From contig JAUSGU010000023.1 of assembly GCA_030648825.1 (NCBI GenBank), positions 1 to 6,882 of the forward strand: 6,882 bases of DNA. Direction: 5' to 3'. The position numbers and the translations under genes are program-made. The DNA is from a bacterium (lineage in GTDB: Bacteria > Patescibacteriota > Minisyncoccia > Phycocordibacterales > UBA6065). How positions within the stretch are numbered: the stretch's first letter is position 1; the number at the start of each line of letters is the position of its first letter. Below, one piece after another: positions 5,354 to 6,882 of this stretch. Under the pieces are notes generated by a model. It had not been told where the DNA came from. It saw only the letters and a program-made list of their open reading frames with translations, and searched no databases.

Positions 5354-5704
5354 ATGCAAAACAATCAGTACGAAATATTTTTGAAAAGAAAAAGAGATTG
5401 GTACAAAAAAATTGGTAAAAGATATTGTTTGGTTTTACAAACCCACGTTGTTTTTAATTCTAACGGTTTCCGACATTTAATATACAATGGTCTCGGTCAT
5501 AGAAGAAATCAAAGTGACGTCTTACGAAGATTGAGGTTACTATCACAAGTTGTAGTTATTGTTCAAAAAACTAGAAGCATTTCAATGTATCGGAGTAATG
5601 GAGTGATCCAATATTGGGCCCTCGAGAAAAATAAAATAGTAGTTATTCTTCGAAGGATTGGAAATGGCAGTATCCATTTTTATAGTATTTGGAGGAAGAA
5701 ATAG
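5354..5704 (+). CDS. Small basic protein, possibly a BECR/RelE-fold nuclease-like family
   Basis: The 116-residue product is rich in Lys/Arg, has no membrane segment and is probably cytoplasmic. Visible landmarks are a basic N-terminus (FLKRKRDWYKKIGKRY, 9-24), THVVFNSNGFRHLIYNG (30-46), a central helix (DVLRRLRLLSQVVV), a YWAL segment (87-90) and a final strand VVILRRIGNGSIHFYSIWRKK (96-116) with R100, R101 and H108. The F-N-x-x-G-F-x-H-L motif followed by an R...H-F ending recalls small standalone proteins of CPR genomes and the barnase/EndoU/ColicinE5-D/RelE (BECR) nuclease group. This is recognition by pattern only, not a database match. I chose ATG 5354 because TATGAT lies seven bases upstream; ATG 5342 would add four residues (MIVF). 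The DNA is more AT-rich than the rpsT gene next door. It is divergent from the small RNA. Confidence 0.68.
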   Translation: MQNNQYEIFLKRKRDWYKKIGKRYCLVLQTHVVFNSNGFRHLIYNGLGHRRNQSDVLRRLRLLSQVVVIVQKTRSISMYRSNGVIQYWALEKNKIVVILRRIGNGSIHFYSIWRKK

Positions 5705-5752
5705 GTGTAAAATTGCTTTTTGTCTGGTTTTTTGTTAACGTGGCGTTTATAT

Positions 5753-6016
5753 ATGGCAATCACATCAAGCGCAAAAAAAGCCCTCCGTGCGGGAAAACAC
5801 AAGCGTATTTTTAACATCCGTCACCGTGACGCGTTTAACGAGATTATAAAACAAGTAAAGAAATTGATAACGGCGGGAAATCGTAGCGAAGCGATGAAAA
5901 TTCTTCCGCAAGCTTATGCTGAAATAGACAAGGCGGCTAAAACTAATTATATAAAGCCGAATACGGCCGCCCGTAAGAAATCCCGACTGTCGGCAATGAT
6001 AAAAAGAGTAAAGTAA
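5753..6016 (+). CDS. rpsT: Small ribosomal subunit protein bS20
   Basis: The 87-residue product is the primary 16S rRNA-binding protein bS20, a three-helix bundle that helps assemble the body of the 30S subunit. It starts MAITSSAKKALRAGKHKR and ends with the basic helix TAARKKSRLSAMIKRVK, and Lys/Arg residues are spread throughout (HKRIFNIRHRDAFNE; AAKTNYIKPNTAARKK). Length and ends match the family. ATG 5753 is preferred over an in-frame ATG at 5720 because the family N-terminus begins here; the upstream eleven residues (MSGFLLTWRLY) are non-basic and unrelated. There is no Shine-Dalgarno: the TTTATAT before the ATG is AT-rich only. tRNA-Arg follows 21 bp downstream with its own extended -10. 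Confidence 0.93.
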   Translation: MAITSSAKKALRAGKHKRIFNIRHRDAFNEIIKQVKKLITAGNRSEAMKILPQAYAEIDKAAKTNYIKPNTAARKKSRLSAMIKRVK

Positions 6017-6018
6017 GC

Positions 6019-6027
6019 TGATATAAA
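6019..6027 (+). promoter_or_regulatory. Extended -10 (TGATATAAA) for tRNA-Arg
   Basis: TG-A-TATAAA ends ten bases before the mature tRNA 5' end, placing the start of transcription near 6034. It overlaps the area just after the rpsT stop. There is no clear -35. The same TGATATAA word serves the membrane protein gene at 6579. Confidence 0.5.
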
Positions 6028-6037
6028 AGTGGCAAAA

Positions 6038-6109
6038 GCTCTCGTCGTTCAATGGATAGGACACTTCCCTGCGAAGGAAGAGATCCAGGTTCGATTCCTG
6101 GTGGGAGCA
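6038..6109 (+). tRNA. tRNA-Arg, anticodon GCG
   Basis: A full cloverleaf of 72 nt. The acceptor GCTCTCG (6038-6044) pairs with TGGGAGC (6102-6108, two wobbles), with discriminator A6109. The D arm is GTTC/GGAC. The anticodon stem CTTCC (6064-6068)/GGAAG (6076-6080) encloses CTGCGAA with anticodon GCG at 6071-6073. The T arm is CCAGG-TTCGATT-CCTGG. CCA is not encoded, so a CCA-adding enzyme is needed. It reads CGC and CGU by G34, rather than by the usual bacterial inosine-modified ACG. Confidence 0.93.
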
Positions 6110-6120
6110 CAATTCATAGC

Positions 6121-6579
6121 CTAGAAACCCAGACGATCAAACAACGTCTGCATGATACCTTGTTCAAAAACTTCTTCTTTTAAATGTGTGGAGAGAAAGG
6201 CGCGGAGTTCGTCCGGATTTTTGCTCGCCAGTGGCATGGCGATGAGAGGGACAATCACTTTTTTTGATTTTATAATTAATCGTGGACCGTGATGATGATC
6301 TTCGTCCAGATAAAATGATTCAATGCTCTGATATGGATAGAGTGTTTTATCAACCGCTATGCCTTTGTCGGTGATTTCAATCGTAATGATATCCGGTTTG
6401 CGCGAGGCGAACATGGTGAGGGTAAAAGCGCCTATAGCAATGACTACGCCGAATAAAACATTGCCAAAAATAATAGCTGTGACGACTAGAGCCGCCGAAA
6501 TGATGCCGACTGTCCAGTACCAATCAGAACCCTTTTTTTTGTACGAATATTCCGGCGCCTGCCAGGAGAAGTTTTTCAT
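6121..6579 (-). CDS. Two-helix membrane protein with C-terminal PH-like domain
   Basis: The 152-residue product has a short aromatic N-terminus (FSWQAPEYSYKKKGSDWYW), two adjacent membrane helices (about 22-38 and 40-57, with a tight G-N turn) and a soluble C-terminal part. The latter alternates strands (DIITIEITDKGIAVDKTLYP, SIESFYLDE, RLIIKSKK, VIVPLIA) and ends in a helix (NPDELRAFLSTHLKEEV). That strand-then-helix order resembles bacterial pleckstrin-homology-like domains in small membrane proteins; the assignment is inference. A DEDHHHG stretch (92-98) is a possible metal-binding or surface loop. Both ends should lie on the cytoplasmic side if the helices form a hairpin. The start is supported by an extended -10 placed six bases before the ATG. 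The gene converges on tRNA-Arg with an 11-bp gap. No specific function can be named. Confidence 0.82.
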   Translation of the reverse strand: MKNFSWQAPEYSYKKKGSDWYWTVGIISAALVVTAIIFGNVLFGVVIAIGAFTLTMFASRKPDIITIEITDKGIAVDKTLYPYQSIESFYLDEDHHHGPRLIIKSKKVIVPLIAMPLASKNPDELRAFLSTHLKEEVFEQGIMQTLFDRLGF

Positions 6580-6585
6580 AGGGAA

Positions 6586-6594
6586 ATTATATCA
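6586..6594 (-). promoter_or_regulatory. Extended -10 promoter (TGATATAAT), leaderless layout
   Basis: On the minus strand a perfect extended -10 (TG-A-TATAAT, hexamer 6591-6586) is followed by TTCCCT and then ATG at 6579, a six-base gap. No Shine-Dalgarno is present. This is the clearest leaderless promoter in the window. Confidence 0.7.
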
Positions 6595-6650
6595 CGCTAC
6601 CATCATAAATCTTTGCTCTCAGCCTCAGTTTATTGTAAGTTGTAGTGTAC

Positions 6651-6738
6651 GGAGGAGTGGCTCGAGAGGTTGAAGGCACCGCTCTTGAAAAGCGGAACCC
6701 GGGCAACTGGGTCGTGAGTTCGAATCTCACCTCCTCCG
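6651..6738 (+). tRNA. tRNA-Ser, anticodon UGA
   Basis: A class II tRNA of 88 nt. The acceptor GGAGGAG (6651-6657) pairs with CTCCTCC (6731-6737), with discriminator G6738. The anticodon stem CCGCT (6679-6683)/AGCGG (6691-6695) encloses CTTGAAA with anticodon TGA at 6686-6688. A long variable arm with ACCC/GGGT and a T arm GTGAG-TTCGAAT-CTCAC follow. CCA is not encoded. It reads UCA and other UCN codons. Confidence 0.95.
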
Positions 6739-6781
6739 CAACTGATCTGTACCCCATAAAGTGGACACGGTACAGTGCTTT

Positions 6782-6810
6782 CTTTTGTTAGAATTAATCA
6801 TTAACAAAAG
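6782..6810 (+). repeat. 9-bp perfect hairpin just before the transposase start
   Basis: CTTTTGTTA (6782-6790) and TAACAAAAG (6802-6810) are perfectly complementary around an 11-base loop. The ATG follows three bases later at 6814. In a transcript reading in from outside, the stem would occlude the ribosome-landing region, as in other IS elements that avoid activation by external promoters. There is no T-tract, so it is not a terminator. Confidence 0.5.
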
Positions 6811-6813
6811 AAT

Positions 6814-6882
6814 ATGAGAACAATATTTTCAAATGAGGAGATTGCTAAATTGAAGCAAAATCCATGTGTTTTTAGCTGTACG
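6814..6882 (+). CDS. Partial IS3-family transposase first ORF (N-terminal 23 residues)
   Basis: ATG 6814 opens a frame that runs off the right edge and reads MRTIFSNEEIAKLKQNPCV, then FSCT. The E-E-I-x-x-L-x-x-N-P-x-V pattern matches, from memory, the start of helix-turn-helix proteins encoded as orfA in IS3/IS150-type elements, which bind the element ends and are joined to the DDE integrase by frameshifting. Only the first residues are visible; the helix-turn-helix itself lies beyond the window. The upstream hairpin and terminal sequence fit this reading. No Shine-Dalgarno is visible because the stem at 6802-6810 occupies its place. Confidence 0.6.
   Translation, partial: MRTIFSNEEIAKLKQNPCVFSCT

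Larger units (their letters stand above)
6743..6882 (+). mobile_element. Left end of an IS3-family (IS150-like) insertion sequence, truncated by the window
   Basis: The segment opens TGATCTGTACCCC and contains AAAGTGGACA, resembling from memory the TG...CTG.ACCC...GTTGGAC ends of IS150-type elements. It is followed by the start of an ORF with an IS3-type N-terminus. The putative tip begins four bases after the tRNA-Ser 3' end. An inverted pair, CTGTACC (6747-6753) and GGTACAG (6769-6775), lies at the tip. The right end, the rest of the transposase and any target duplication lie beyond the window. Confidence 0.6.

Noticed and set aside
5720..5752. Upstream ATG for rpsT giving eleven extra residues
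   Set aside because: The extra residues are hydrophobic and unlike bS20; the family N-terminus begins at 5753.
5765..6112. Minus-strand ORF of 115 codons covering rpsT and tRNA-Arg
   Set aside because: It is antisense to bS20 and its N-terminus (CSHQESNLDL) is the translated complement of the tRNA, a well-known spurious ORF pattern.
6782..6810. Hairpin as terminator for tRNA-Ser
   Set aside because: The stem is AT-rich and no T-tract follows it on the plus strand.
1..6882. CRISPR array, phage genes or a multi-gene defence cluster
   Set aside because: No regularly spaced direct repeats and no cas, integrase, capsid or restriction-type proteins are visible; the only mobile DNA is the IS end at the right.

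Overview
The window reads as chromosome from a small-genome bacterium, most likely a Parcubacteria-type member of the Candidate Phyla Radiation (Patescibacteria). This placement is inference from protein style. The Mur ligase lacks its usual first domain, the MutM zinc finger is Cx4C/Cx2H, and there is a single-pass surface protein with a lamin-tail-like domain. Intergenic gaps are short, several genes look leaderless, and neither tRNA gene encodes CCA. Stop codons TAA, TAG and TGA all appear to act as stops, which fits code 11 and argues against UGA-recoded CPR lineages.

Layout, left to right. (1) 1-154, minus: N-terminus of an unrecognised gene running off the edge, followed by a gap with an imperfect palindrome and a short tandem repeat. 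(2) 323-811, plus: SPOUT-class RNA 2'-O-methyltransferase. (3) 852-3238, minus: a membrane-anchored LTD-like protein, mutM and an unrecognised 119-residue gene. A rho-independent terminator separates the last from mutM. (4) 3293-5134, minus: ruvA followed with no gap by a MurE-like ligase. (5) 5163-5278, minus: a strong candidate small non-coding RNA with its own -35/-10 promoter, a three-way-junction fold and a 12-bp intrinsic terminator. (6) 5354-6109, plus: a small basic protein possibly related to BECR/RelE-fold nucleases, rpsT (bS20) and tRNA-Arg(GCG). (7) 6121-6579, minus: a two-helix membrane protein with a PH-like tail. (8) 6651-6882, plus: tRNA-Ser(UGA), then, four bases later, the left end of an IS3/IS150-like insertion sequence with the start of its first ORF.

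Most of the genes are housekeeping: RNA modification, 8-oxoguanine repair (mutM), Holliday junction processing (ruvA), wall synthesis (Mur ligase), ribosome assembly (rpsT) and two tRNAs. The two most notable signals are the undescribed small RNA upstream of ruvA and a recurrent promoter layout. In that layout a -10 hexamer lies 6-7 bases before the ATG at four or five genes and no Shine-Dalgarno is present, which implies leaderless transcripts.
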